A DNA stretch of 47,421 bases from Chloroflexota bacterium (GTDB taxonomy: Bacteria; Chloroflexota; Anaerolineae; Aggregatilineales; Phototrophicaceae). Of the stretch, positions 23,611-32,014 are shown piece after piece. The translations under genes and the position numbers were made by a program. Positions within the stretch are counted from its first letter, which is position 1; every line of letters starts with the position of its first letter. Under the pieces are notes generated by a model. It saw nothing but the letters and a program-made list of their open reading frames with translations, was not told where the DNA came from and did not search any database. Location of the stretch: the NCBI GenBank assembly GCA_028875245.1, contig JAPPEU010000020.1, positions 1-47,421 of the forward strand. Reading direction: 5' to 3'.

Positions 23611-23862
23611 ATGAAAAGCGGCACAGGGCTTGCGGGCTGGATTGAGGCGGCCAAGCGGCGTGGAGGCGCGCCGTTTCTGCTCACTTTGCTGGATGCCATA
23701 GAGCCGCTGGCGCCGGTCTTGGCGCAGGGTCTGCTGGTGGCGCAGCCGCTGGCGAACCTGTGGCCGGGAGGCGCGCGCCTGCGGGAGCTGGCAGACCTGC
23801 TGGAAGAGCCGGACGGCTTGCGAACGTTACGGTCCTTGCTGGCCGACGAGCGGGCGGAGTGA
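23611..23862 (+). CDS. Small helical protein, first gene of the membrane operon
   Basis: An 83-residue protein not recognised as any family. It is predicted all-helical: a basic N-terminus, a hydrophobic/amphipathic stretch (FLLTLLDAIEPLAPVLAQGLLVAQPLA cut here into two helices at about residues 22-48), and an acidic Leu-rich C-terminus (ELADLLEEPDGL). The hydrophobic part may dip into the membrane. Support for it being real: a -10 box placed for leaderless start, codon pattern like its neighbours, and a GTGA overlap of its stop with the start of the next gene. It may be an accessory subunit of the complex encoded downstream. Confidence 0.6.
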   Translation: MKSGTGLAGWIEAAKRRGGAPFLLTLLDAIEPLAPVLAQGLLVAQPLANLWPGGARLRELADLLEEPDGLRTLRSLLADERAE

Positions 23863-24686
23863 ATATTTTGGACGAAACGACGGTTCAGGTTTACAGCGTC
23901 CTGTTTGTGATGGCGACCGTCCTGCTGGTGTTCACGGCGCGTTTCTTCCAGAAGCGGCCGGGCAGGCGGCGCGCGCAGCGTCAGCTGGACGGCCTGGAGC
24001 GCATAACGGGATGGACCACACAGAGCATTGAATCGAATCGGCCGTTGCATCTGTCTTTTGGCGGCGCGGCAATCGGCGGGGACAAGACTCCGGCCGCCCT
24101 GGCGGAGGCCGAGCTCTTCCACCAAGTCATCAAGCGCGCCAACGCTGGCGATATTGCGCCGATCCTATCGATGTCCGCGCCGGTGATGATCCCGCTGGGG
24201 CAGGACACGCTGCGGCGAGCCTGGCATAAAGGAGACGGCGCCTCGCGCGTCATTTGGTATCCGCCGAACCTGGCTTACGCGGGCGCGGTGACGGCCTCGA
24301 TGGCTGACGACAAACCGGCGGCGCATATCATGGCCGGGGGCTTCGGCATCGAGCTGGCGTTGATGCTTGACGGCGCGGATAGACAGGGGCATCCCAGCCT
24401 GGCCGTCAGCGACCGGTTGGATGGCCAGGCGGTCGCTTATGCGCTGGCCGATCATGTTCTAATTGGCGAAGAATTGTTCGTGGCCTCCGGCGCTGTTTCA
24501 GAAGAGGGGCGCGGGCGCAATGACGCCGCTGTCCTCGATGTTTGGCGCGGCCTGATCATTCTGGGCGCGACTGTCTTCCTGCTCTTGGAATTCAGCAGCC
24601 AGCTTCCACTGTTGACCTGGCAGCTGGCGGCGGCTGGCGCGGCGGTTTTGATCGCGCTGGGCGCGGTCATGTATCGGAGGCGCTAG
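23859..24686 (+). CDS. DUF6754-like membrane protein
   Basis: A 275-residue protein with one membrane helix at residues ~9-27, a large soluble domain (about 35-215), and two membrane helices near the C-terminus (about 223-268). The middle domain has conserved-looking Gly/Ala/Met-rich segments (ILSMSAPVMIPLGQD, HIMAGGFGIELALMLDG, VLIGEELFVASGA). This layout resembles the uncharacterised family annotated DUF6754 in Chloroflexota, a recollection that needs a profile search. The GTG start overlaps the TGA of the preceding gene, so translation is coupled. No catalytic motif was identified. Its position in a six-gene operon suggests a membrane complex. Confidence 0.72.
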   Translation: MNILDETTVQVYSVLFVMATVLLVFTARFFQKRPGRRRAQRQLDGLERITGWTTQSIESNRPLHLSFGGAAIGGDKTPAALAEAELFHQVIKRANAGDIAPILSMSAPVMIPLGQDTLRRAWHKGDGASRVIWYPPNLAYAGAVTASMADDKPAAHIMAGGFGIELALMLDGADRQGHPSLAVSDRLDGQAVAYALADHVLIGEELFVASGAVSEEGRGRNDAAVLDVWRGLIILGATVFLLLEFSSQLPLLTWQLAAAGAAVLIALGAVMYRRR

Positions 24687-24689
24687 GGA

Positions 24690-25325
24690 ATGGGCCGCGC
24701 GGGCATATCAGCTTTCGTCGCCTTCGCCGTCGGCCTGCTGACCCTGCTGAGTTTGCTCCTGGGCGATAATCCGGCGCTCTTCGGCGGGCAACCGGGCAGT
24801 GAAGTGCTTGCCGAACGCTTGGCGCTGCCCGGCGATGTGCTGCTGCGCCTGGTCGTGATTGTGGTCGCGCTCAGCATCGTCATCGGCATCGCGAATTTGC
24901 TTTATGTGCATGTGGGGCGCGTCGCGCGCGGCAAGTTTTACAGCGCCGTTCTGTTGGCGAGTTTCGCTTTCACCATCTATTGGTATGTCACTAACCGCGG
25001 CGATAGCAGTCTCCTGGAGGCGGCGCAGGTGCCAATAGAATCCGCCTTGGCGAGTCTGCTATTTTTCTCGCTGGTCTATGGCGGCGCCCGCGTGATGCGC
25101 AAGCGCGCCGATATCTGGGGCTTGCTCTTTGTCGCCGTGGTCATCATCGTGCTGCTGGGCAGCTTGCCCTTGGCGGAGTTGGCGCCGGTCAAAGCCTGGA
25201 GCGACTGGCTGATGGCGGTGCCGGTCAGCGCGGGCGCGCGCGCCATCCTGCTGGGCATCGCGCTGGGCACGGTTGTCGCCGGCGTGCGCGCTATGCTGGG
25301 GCAGGATCGCTCTTACCGAGGCTAG
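24690..25325 (+). CDS. Polytopic membrane protein, function unknown
   Basis: A 211-residue very hydrophobic protein with about six membrane helices: residues ~5-23, 50-72, 83-98, 114-131, 142-160 and 180-198. Short charged loops (VHVGRVARGKFY, MRKRADI) lie between them and suggest a cytoplasmic side by the positive-inside rule. No transporter or enzyme motif was recognised. It begins three bases after the stop of the preceding gene and ends seven bases before the next start, so it belongs to the same transcript. Confidence 0.8.
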   Translation: MGRAGISAFVAFAVGLLTLLSLLLGDNPALFGGQPGSEVLAERLALPGDVLLRLVVIVVALSIVIGIANLLYVHVGRVARGKFYSAVLLASFAFTIYWYVTNRGDSSLLEAAQVPIESALASLLFFSLVYGGARVMRKRADIWGLLFVAVVIIVLLGSLPLAELAPVKAWSDWLMAVPVSAGARAILLGIALGTVVAGVRAMLGQDRSYRG

Positions 25326-25332
25326 GCGGACG

Positions 25333-27372
25333 ATGAGCGAAGAATTCAACTGGCTGGATTATGTTGAGCAGGAAGAGAGCGCCCCTGCGCCGGCGCGCCG
25401 CAGCGGTCTGCGCCGTTTTCTGCCGCGCTTGCCGCGTCTGCCAAGCCTGCCGCGCTTGCCCGGTAGACCGCGTTTGCCTCGCTTTCCCGGCTTGCCACGC
25501 TTGCGCCGCCGCCGAGTTGACGCCGCGCCAGGTCAGCCGTCGGCTGCGGACTTATTGGGCGCCCAAGACGAGCGCCCGCTGGAAGCCCTGGATGATCGCC
25601 TGCTTCAGCTGCGTGAACGGTCCTCAGCGGATTCACAGCCTGAGGCCGACGCGGGCCAGCCGCTTTATGATGTCGATGATGTATTGGTGACGCCGGCCTT
25701 ATTGCAGAAGCCGGGCGGCGTGATCAGCGCGGACGCCTTAGCCAAGGCGCAGGAGCAGCAGGTTGAATTGCTGCGGGATATCGTCGGCGGCGCGACGCAA
25801 GACGAAGGGCAGGGCGGCCGCCGGCTGATGCCGGGGCGGGCGCTGTTTTCGCTGGGCGCTCTGCCGCGATTGATCGTGGCCAGCGTCTTGCTTCTGGGCG
25901 TTTCCTTGCCATTCGTCTCGTCGAATTACGCCGAAGGTGAATTGCCGCCTTCCCAATTTCCGGTAGCCGCTCAAGGCGCGGCGGCTGTTTACAGCTTGCT
26001 TGACAGTCTGACGGCGAATGACACGGTATTGGTCGCTTTCGAGTATGGACCGATGGCGGCCGGCGAACTGGATCCGCTGGCGGAGCTTGCCTTGCGCCAT
26101 ATTGTCGCGCGGGGCGCCGTGCCGCTAATCGTCAGCAGCAGCCCCATCGCCGTCGCCCGGGCCCAGAATATCATCCGCGCGATCAATCGTTCGGTCGCGG
26201 CGGGCGGGCTGAGCTTGCAGCACGGCATCGATTATTTCATACTGCGCTACCTGCCGGGCGGCTCGCTCGGGATTCGTGAATTGAACGAGAACTTTGCCGA
26301 CGTTGTCCGGGTCTCGGCCAAGGGCGTTCTGACCGGGTTGGCATTCGACTCCCTCGATGACATGGCGGCCGTCGCGCTTATTGCGGAGAGCGCGGAAGAC
26401 CTGCGAAACTGGGCGGAGCAGGTTGTGCCTGAGCTTGAGGATACGCGCTTGCTTGCCTTTACCGGTATGGCCGCGGCGCCGCTCGCGCAGGTGTATGCCG
26501 ATAGCAGAGACGAGATCTTTGGGCTGGTGGCCGGCTATCGCGATGCCTTCACTTATGCTGAAATGCTGCAAGCGAAATTCGGCGCCTCGAAACCGCAGAC
26601 GGGGCAGCCCGAGCCGGAACCGGCGTCATCCAACGCCGGCCACGACACGCAAGCGGATCAACCCGACGCCGCAGGGGCGCAGGCTGAGCGCGCTGAGGCG
26701 ACTGTGCGAGCGCTTGTCGCCTCTCTGCAGCCATCCCCGACAGCGCCATCCCCGACAGCGCCGCCGCCGACATTGACGCCGCCACCGACACTGACGCCGC
26801 GGCCTAGCAATACGGCCGTCCCCACAGCGACCGAATTGCCAACAGCGACCGCGACTGTGGAGACCATCCTGATCGTCGAGGTGACGTCGCCTCAGCAAGT
26901 GCGGATTCGGCGGGGGCCGACAAGGGCGGATGATATTTTGCGCCTGGCGCGCGCTGGCGACAGCTTTGAAGTGCTGGGCGCGAACGCCGACGGCAGTTGG
27001 TACAACATCGCGCTGGCGCCGGGCCTGGCCGGCTGGATCGCCGAATTTCTGGTTGAAGAGCGGACGAGCACTCGGGCGGCGTTCGAGGCCGGTCAAGCGA
27101 GCGCGTCGGCCGGCCCGCCCGCCGGGCCTGTCATTCTGCGCAGTGTATTTCGCTTCAGCCTGGGCAAGACCAGACCGCGATATTATCAAGTGAATTCGCC
27201 GACAACCAGCGACCTGCGGGATTATGTGCTGCTGCGCAACCGCTCACAGGAAATCCCGCGCCTGGAAGCGATGACGCTCGGCAGCCTGGCGGCGGCCCTG
27301 GCGATCGCCCTGGGCAATGTCTTTTACGCCTTGGGCGCGCTGCGCGGACGCCGGCGTGAAGGGCGGGCTTGA
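25333..27372 (+). CDS. Membrane-anchored protein with Pro/Leu-repeat N-terminus and SH3b domain
   Basis: A 679-residue protein. Residues ~29-58 form an unusual basic repeat built on LPRLP and similar triplets (RFLPRLPRLPSLPRLPGRP). An acidic linker follows, then a membrane helix at ~178-196 and a domain of about 230 residues expected outside the membrane (IVSSSPIAVARAQNI, LLAFTGMAAAPLAQV). Next come a Pro/Thr-rich spacer (~470-515), a bacterial SH3-type domain at ~525-580 (VRIRRGPTRADDILRLA..GSWYNIAL..GWIAEFLV) and a last membrane helix near ~650-668. SH3b domains usually bind peptidoglycan or peptide stems, so the protein probably reaches the cell surface. ATG 25333 is chosen; its stop overlaps the next start (TGATG). 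Confidence 0.82.
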   Translation: MSEEFNWLDYVEQEESAPAPARRSGLRRFLPRLPRLPSLPRLPGRPRLPRFPGLPRLRRRRVDAAPGQPSAADLLGAQDERPLEALDDRLLQLRERSSADSQPEADAGQPLYDVDDVLVTPALLQKPGGVISADALAKAQEQQVELLRDIVGGATQDEGQGGRRLMPGRALFSLGALPRLIVASVLLLGVSLPFVSSNYAEGELPPSQFPVAAQGAAAVYSLLDSLTANDTVLVAFEYGPMAAGELDPLAELALRHIVARGAVPLIVSSSPIAVARAQNIIRAINRSVAAGGLSLQHGIDYFILRYLPGGSLGIRELNENFADVVRVSAKGVLTGLAFDSLDDMAAVALIAESAEDLRNWAEQVVPELEDTRLLAFTGMAAAPLAQVYADSRDEIFGLVAGYRDAFTYAEMLQAKFGASKPQTGQPEPEPASSNAGHDTQADQPDAAGAQAERAEATVRALVASLQPSPTAPSPTAPPPTLTPPPTLTPRPSNTAVPTATELPTATATVETILIVEVTSPQQVRIRRGPTRADDILRLARAGDSFEVLGANADGSWYNIALAPGLAGWIAEFLVEERTSTRAAFEAGQASASAGPPAGPVILRSVFRFSLGKTRPRYYQVNSPTTSDLRDYVLLRNRSQEIPRLEAMTLGSLAAALAIALGNVFYALGALRGRRREGRA

Positions 27373-28052
27373 TGGCGGAGAATACGATCGCCCTCGTCAG
27401 TTTCCTGTTGACCTTGATGGTTTTCAGTTACATCTTGGGCGATATCCCCCTGGTCAGCGTCTTGTATCGCAGCGCCGTCTTCATATTCGCCGGCATGACC
27501 GCCGCCTTCACCCTGGTCGTCACCTATGAAGGCTTGATTCTGCCGTATCTGCAAGATATCCAGGACCGGTCGACGAGCTGGACGACGCTGGGACATTCTG
27601 CCGATATATACATCTTTGGCGCTGCGCTGCTGTTTGGGCTGCTGCTGCTGTTGAAGCCTTTTCACGCGCTGTCCTGGCTGACGAACAGCGTCTTGGCCGT
27701 GGTGATTGTTGTCGGCGCGTCCGTGGCTGTCGTCGGCGCTTTGAGCGGCACGCTGTTCCCGCTGCTGCAGGCGACGGCGGCGCTGCCGGCTGGCATCACT
27801 CAGGATTTCAGCGCCATGATGGACCGGCTGCTCGTCTTCGTCGGCACGATGACCGCCTTGTTCTACTTTCATTATCAGCTGCGGGCGAACCGCGATGGCC
27901 TAGCGCAGGGGAGCCGGCTTGGTCAAGGCTTCCGCCATATCGGCAAGGCTTTCATTGTCACGACCTTGGGCGCCATATACGCCTCCACAATCCTGACCTG
28001 CCTGACGATCCTCACCGAACGGATCAGCTTCCTTTTCCAATTCGGAGCCTGA
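27372..28052 (+). CDS. Polytopic membrane protein, function unknown
   Basis: A 226-residue protein with six or seven predicted membrane helices (about residues 5-23, 28-52, 76-92, 100-124, 150-165 and 185-210). A soluble, possibly external, loop lies near residues 55-75 (LQDIQDRSTSWTTLGHS). No known transporter signature is visible. It starts inside the stop codon of the SH3b protein gene and is followed three bases later by the GlmL-like ATPase, so all three should be made together. With the DUF6754-like and 6-TM proteins it would give a complex of some 15 membrane helices. Confidence 0.8.
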   Translation: MAENTIALVSFLLTLMVFSYILGDIPLVSVLYRSAVFIFAGMTAAFTLVVTYEGLILPYLQDIQDRSTSWTTLGHSADIYIFGAALLFGLLLLLKPFHALSWLTNSVLAVVIVVGASVAVVGALSGTLFPLLQATAALPAGITQDFSAMMDRLLVFVGTMTALFYFHYQLRANRDGLAQGSRLGQGFRHIGKAFIVTTLGAIYASTILTCLTILTERISFLFQFGA

Positions 28053-28055
28053 TCC

Positions 28056-29798
28056 ATGACAGAATCTCGCATCAAGTCGATTTTGGCCGCCGATTTCGGC
28101 AGCGTGAATACGCGCGCCTTGCTGTTTGATCGGGTTGATGGCCTGCACCGGCTGGTCGCGCAGGCGCGGGCAAGCACGACAGTCGGCCCGCCGGGCGAAA
28201 ATGTGCAGGTTGGCTTGGCGGCGGCGCTGCAAAAGATAAGCGAATCGACCGGGCGCCGGCTGTTGGACGATGACGGGCGGCTGATACGCCCGGAGCAGGC
28301 GGATCGGGTCGGCGTTGATTATTTCATCACGACAGCGAGCGCAGGGCCGCCACTGCGCGCTGTCCTCGTCGGGCTGTATCCGCAGGTCAGCATCGCGGCG
28401 GCGCGGCGGGCAATCGCTCCCTTCTATATTGACGCCGTCGCTGAAGTTCATTTGGAGGATGGCCTGGGCGCGAAAGGGCGGCTCAACCGGATCGTCCACA
28501 GCCGGCCACAGTTGATCCTCATCAGCGGCGGCACCGATGGCGGCGCGCGGACCGCTCTCCTGGAGATGCTCATCTTGCTGCGCGAGGCGGTGTCTTTAAT
28601 GCCGCTCGGCAAAAGACCGGTCGTCCTCTACGCCGGCAACAGCAGCCTGGCGGCCTCCGCCCGCGAAAATCTGAGTCAACTGGTCGAAGTCTTGATCGCG
28701 CCCAATATCAGACAGGGCGATAGCGAATCACTGGAACCGCTGCAAGCCGTGCTTGAAAGCTGCTTTGATGAAGCCAGGCGGCGCAGCAAGCGTTTCCAGC
28801 AGTGCGCGGCCATGTCTGATAGCGGCATCATGCCGAGCGCGCGGGGCAGTGAGACGATGACCGCCTTCTTCGCCCGCGCGACCGGCGCCGACGCGCTGAC
28901 GGTGGATGTCGGCAGCGCCAAGACCATGCTGTCGCTGGGGCGCGAGGGGCGTATTTCTACCGCCATGCGCAATGACATTGGCTTAGGGCATAGCGCGGCG
29001 GCTGCCCTGGAGATTATCGGCGAAAATGAAATCAGCAGATGGCTGCCATTCCATCCGCGCAAAGGTGAATTGGCGCAATATGCCCAGAACAAAGGAGTGC
29101 GCGCCGCGAGCCTGCCTTTGGATATGCGCGAGCGCTACATCGAGTATGCGCTGCTGCGCGCTGGCATCCGCTTTGTAGCGGGGGAGCTGACTCCGTTCGA
29201 CGGCGCGCGCGTCGGCTTGGTAATGCTGGCTGGCGGGTGCTTCACTGAGGGCGGGCAGGGCGCGCTAGACATGATGCTGCTGGCGGACGCGCTGCAGCTT
29301 GAGGGGGCTGTTCAGGTGAAGGCCGATCCCCATGGCGCTTTACCGGCCCTGGGCACATTGGCCGCCGCTCTGCCGGAGGCCGTCGTGCAGCTGGTGAACG
29401 GCAATGCGCTGGAACATGTCGGCACGCTGCTGCGTGTTTCCGGGAAGGCTGCCGCCGGAACGTCCGCTGTCAAGGTCAAGGCAAAACGAAACAACGGCGA
29501 CCGCTTTGAGCGAGAAGTCAGCGCGGGCGGTGTCTGGCATTTGCCCCTGCCGGCGGGGACGGTTGATCTGCGCATTCAAGTCAGGCGCGGACTGTCCATC
29601 GGCGGGCAGCGGCGTCTGCGGCTCCAGGCGCAAGGCGGGCGCGGCGGCTTGTTGATTGACGCCCGGCTGGACGCCATGGCCCAGGCAAAGACGATGACGG
29701 AACGCGCGGTGAACATGCTTCGCTGGTACGCCGCCGTGACCGGGCAAGAGCGGCCGGTGGCCATCCCCGAGAGTTGGCTGGCGGGGCCGGAGGAATAA
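28056..29798 (+). CDS. GlmL/MutL-like ASKHA-fold ATPase
   Basis: A 580-residue protein with the actin/hexokinase nucleotide fold. Phosphate-1 is ADFGSVNTR (12-20), a GGTDGG motif is at 158-163, phosphate-2 is VDVGSAKT (283-290), and the adenosine-type motif LVMLAGGCFTEGG follows around residue 388. This pattern matches the MutL/GlmL family, whose namesake lies with the B12-dependent glutamate mutase and is thought to be its reactivating factor. No mutase subunit (GlmS/GlmE) is in this window; instead the gene ends an operon of membrane proteins. A role as an ATP-driven partner of that membrane complex is therefore plausible and the glutamate mutase name is probably misleading here. Confidence 0.82.
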   Translation: MTESRIKSILAADFGSVNTRALLFDRVDGLHRLVAQARASTTVGPPGENVQVGLAAALQKISESTGRRLLDDDGRLIRPEQADRVGVDYFITTASAGPPLRAVLVGLYPQVSIAAARRAIAPFYIDAVAEVHLEDGLGAKGRLNRIVHSRPQLILISGGTDGGARTALLEMLILLREAVSLMPLGKRPVVLYAGNSSLAASARENLSQLVEVLIAPNIRQGDSESLEPLQAVLESCFDEARRRSKRFQQCAAMSDSGIMPSARGSETMTAFFARATGADALTVDVGSAKTMLSLGREGRISTAMRNDIGLGHSAAAALEIIGENEISRWLPFHPRKGELAQYAQNKGVRAASLPLDMRERYIEYALLRAGIRFVAGELTPFDGARVGLVMLAGGCFTEGGQGALDMMLLADALQLEGAVQVKADPHGALPALGTLAAALPEAVVQLVNGNALEHVGTLLRVSGKAAAGTSAVKVKAKRNNGDRFEREVSAGGVWHLPLPAGTVDLRIQVRRGLSIGGQRRLRLQAQGGRGGLLIDARLDAMAQAKTMTERAVNMLRWYAAVTGQERPVAIPESWLAGPEE

Positions 29799-29926
29799 AT
29801 GCCCCCCACAGCTAATCCCACCTGTATAAGGAGGGTGTGGCTTGCGTCACTGTCGGCGAAATCGCAATGACTGGCTCCTATTTCCTTTTATTGCGGGAAG
29901 GAGCTAGGGTATGGGGCAATTCTGTC

Positions 29927-30853
29927 CTACTTCACCGCGCCCATGGTCAAGCCGTCAACCACATTCTTGCGGATGAACATCGCCAGGAAGAAGATCGGCA
30001 CCATGACGACCATGCCCGCCGCCGACATCTGTTCCCACATAACGCCGCGCATGGCGCTGGTTGTCATCAAGGCGACTTGCATTGTGCGCATCTCTCGCCC
30101 GATGATCAGCGCGAAGAGGAATTCGTTCCAGGACATGATGAAAGCGAAAACCGATGCTACCAGGATGCCAGGTCGAATGAGCGGCAGTGAAACGAAAAGG
30201 AGGACCTGGAAGTCATTGGCGCCGTCGACATAGGCGGCTTCTTCGATTTCCCCGGGCAAGGCATCGACGAATCCCTTGATCATCCAGATGGCATAGGGCA
30301 GCACGATAGACATATTAACGATGATCAAGCCCCAGCGCGTTCCCAGAAGCGGTTCGCCAAAGACCTGTACCGAACGAAACAGCGTGAAGAAGGGAATTGC
30401 AACGACGATTGCCGGGATGAACTGCGTGGTCAAAATCCAGAGCAGCATGGCGCGATTGCCAAAGAAGTGATACCGGCTGAAGGCGTAGGCGGCGATGGTC
30501 GCCAGCGGTATGGCGATCAACACTGTCGCGCAAGAAACCAATACACTGTTTACCACGCTGGGTATCATGTCGCGCCCGACTTCTCCGCGTTCTCGTTCTG
30601 TACCTTCGTTTACGAGCACGGTCCCATCAGAAAAGATGATTTCGTAGTTCTTCAGCGTCGGGGTAAAAATAATGTCCGTGGTATAAGTTTTCTCCGCGGG
30701 CTTGAAGGAGGTCATCGCCAGCCAATAGATTGGAAGCATGATAAAGACGATGATCAGCAGCAGCGCAAGTGTTTCCAGCAGCTGGCCAATGCCCTGGCGA
30801 ATGCTATCCGAAGTTGAACTCCTGCTGCCTTCTGCGGTGACATTTACCGCCAT
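29927..30853 (-). CDS. Sugar ABC transporter permease (MalG type), second system
   Basis: A 308-residue inner-membrane permease with six predicted helices. The coupling motif is IEEAAYVDGANDFQVLLF...LPLIRPGI, and the C-terminus ends GLTMGAVK as in MalG-type subunits. A soluble loop of about 45 residues between the first two helices (roughly residues 53-98) includes a charged segment (NEGTERERGEVG). It follows the MalF-type gene by 19 bases and is the last gene of an operon lacking an ATPase. Substrate unknown. Confidence 0.92.
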   Translation of the reverse strand: MAVNVTAEGSRSSTSDSIRQGIGQLLETLALLLIIVFIMLPIYWLAMTSFKPAEKTYTTDIIFTPTLKNYEIIFSDGTVLVNEGTERERGEVGRDMIPSVVNSVLVSCATVLIAIPLATIAAYAFSRYHFFGNRAMLLWILTTQFIPAIVVAIPFFTLFRSVQVFGEPLLGTRWGLIIVNMSIVLPYAIWMIKGFVDALPGEIEEAAYVDGANDFQVLLFVSLPLIRPGILVASVFAFIMSWNEFLFALIIGREMRTMQVALMTTSAMRGVMWEQMSAAGMVVMVPIFFLAMFIRKNVVDGLTMGAVK

Positions 30854-30872
30854 TGTTCGCCTTTTCCCGCGC

Positions 30873-31856
30873 TCAATCGCGGTTCAACACTTTGGACACA
30901 TACAGTGCTGCGAATACCGTCAGGATCACAACCAGGATATACGAAAGCGCTGAGGCATAGCCGATATCAAGATTGCGCACGAACCCAACCTGATGAATGT
31001 AATAATTGATAGTCTGGGTAGCCCGCACCGGACCGCCGCCGGTCATGGTGACAACCTGGTCGAACATCTTCAACGAAAAGATGGTCTTCAACATCGTCAC
31101 GATCAAAATGACCGGGCGCAGCAGCGGCAGCGTGACTCTCCAGAAGATCTGCAGGCGGTTGGCGCCATCGATACGCGCTGCTTCAAAGATTTGCTCGTCT
31201 ATGGAACCGAGCGCGCCAACGAACATCAAGGCTATCAGGGGCGCCCAGCCCCAGGTCTCGCTCATCGCCAGCATGAACAGCGCCCAGAATTGATCCGCCA
31301 GCCAGACGACGGTCTCGTTGATGGGCGTGATGTCGATCAGGGGAAGATTGTTCAGCAACTCGATTATGACGTTGATGGGTTTGATGACCAGCTCGACGGC
31401 TAGCAAGTCGTAGATGCCGTATTGATCATTTAGCATATATCGCCAGCTGTAGCCCTTGAGGGCCGGGCTGACCGCGAAGGGGAAAATGAGCAGTACTTTC
31501 GTCAGCGATTGCAGCCGGCCGTTTTTCTGGACGACGACAGCGATGAACAGGCCGATAATCACCGACAGGGCGACCGAAAACAGCGTGAACCAGAAGGTGA
31601 CATTCAGGCTGTTGATGAAGCGGGAATCGCTGAATGCCAGGGTGTAGTTCCGCAGTGAGAGCAAGCTCCAATCAATCGATATGAGCGGATCGCCGGGTTG
31701 GCTGGCCAGTTGCACGGCAAACTGAGGGATCTTGCGCAGGTCGTACTTGTGGAAGCTGTAGTACAGCGCAGCGAGCAAGGGATAAACCGTGGTCGCAAAC
31801 ACGACCACCAGCGCGGGACCTACCAATACCCACGGAACCCAGCGCTTTTTGCGCAC
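30873..31856 (-). CDS. Sugar ABC transporter permease (MalF type), second system
   Basis: A 327-residue permease, six or seven predicted helices, with the coupling motif IFEAARIDGANRLQIFWRVTLPLLRPV. A ~30-residue hydrophobic insert around residues 140-170 (LAVELVIKPINVIIELLNNL) precedes the core translocation helices. It pairs with the MalG-type protein at 29927-30853. A two-hairpin repeat (31888-31976) separates it from the upstream binding-protein gene. The ATPase for this system is missing from the operon and may be the MalK-type protein at 12361-13413. Confidence 0.92.
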   Translation of the reverse strand: MRKKRWVPWVLVGPALVVVFATTVYPLLAALYYSFHKYDLRKIPQFAVQLASQPGDPLISIDWSLLSLRNYTLAFSDSRFINSLNVTFWFTLFSVALSVIIGLFIAVVVQKNGRLQSLTKVLLIFPFAVSPALKGYSWRYMLNDQYGIYDLLAVELVIKPINVIIELLNNLPLIDITPINETVVWLADQFWALFMLAMSETWGWAPLIALMFVGALGSIDEQIFEAARIDGANRLQIFWRVTLPLLRPVILIVTMLKTIFSLKMFDQVVTMTGGGPVRATQTINYYIHQVGFVRNLDIGYASALSYILVVILTVFAALYVSKVLNRD

Positions 31857-31887
31857 GTAGTAAGCTCCCCGCCCCTAATTGAGAATC

Positions 31888-31976
31888 TGTAGGGACGAGA
31901 CTCGTCTCGCCCTTTCCCGGCAAATTCAGGGACGCCCTAGTGGGGCGGACGGGCGACTCACAGAGCCGCCCCTACA
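31888..31976. repeat. TGTAGGGACG two-hairpin module inside the second sugar operon
   Basis: TGTAGGGACGAGAC-TC-GTCTCGCCC forms the first hairpin and GGGCGACTC-ACA-GAGCCGCCC the second, closing with CCCCTACA. The layout equals the module inside the family A element at 33542-33608, but here no family A ends surround it. It lies between the binding-protein stop and the MalF start, where stem-loops commonly set the ratio of binding protein to permease. Confidence 0.7.
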
Positions 31977-32014
31977 ATTTCGTCTCGGCGCGCGGGCGAG
32001 CCAAGGCCCGCCCC

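Noticed and set aside
28056..29798. Assignment as a true glutamate mutase component
   Set aside because: The ATPase motifs match the family, but no GlmS/GlmE subunit or B12-binding domain is encoded in the window and the operon partners are membrane proteins.
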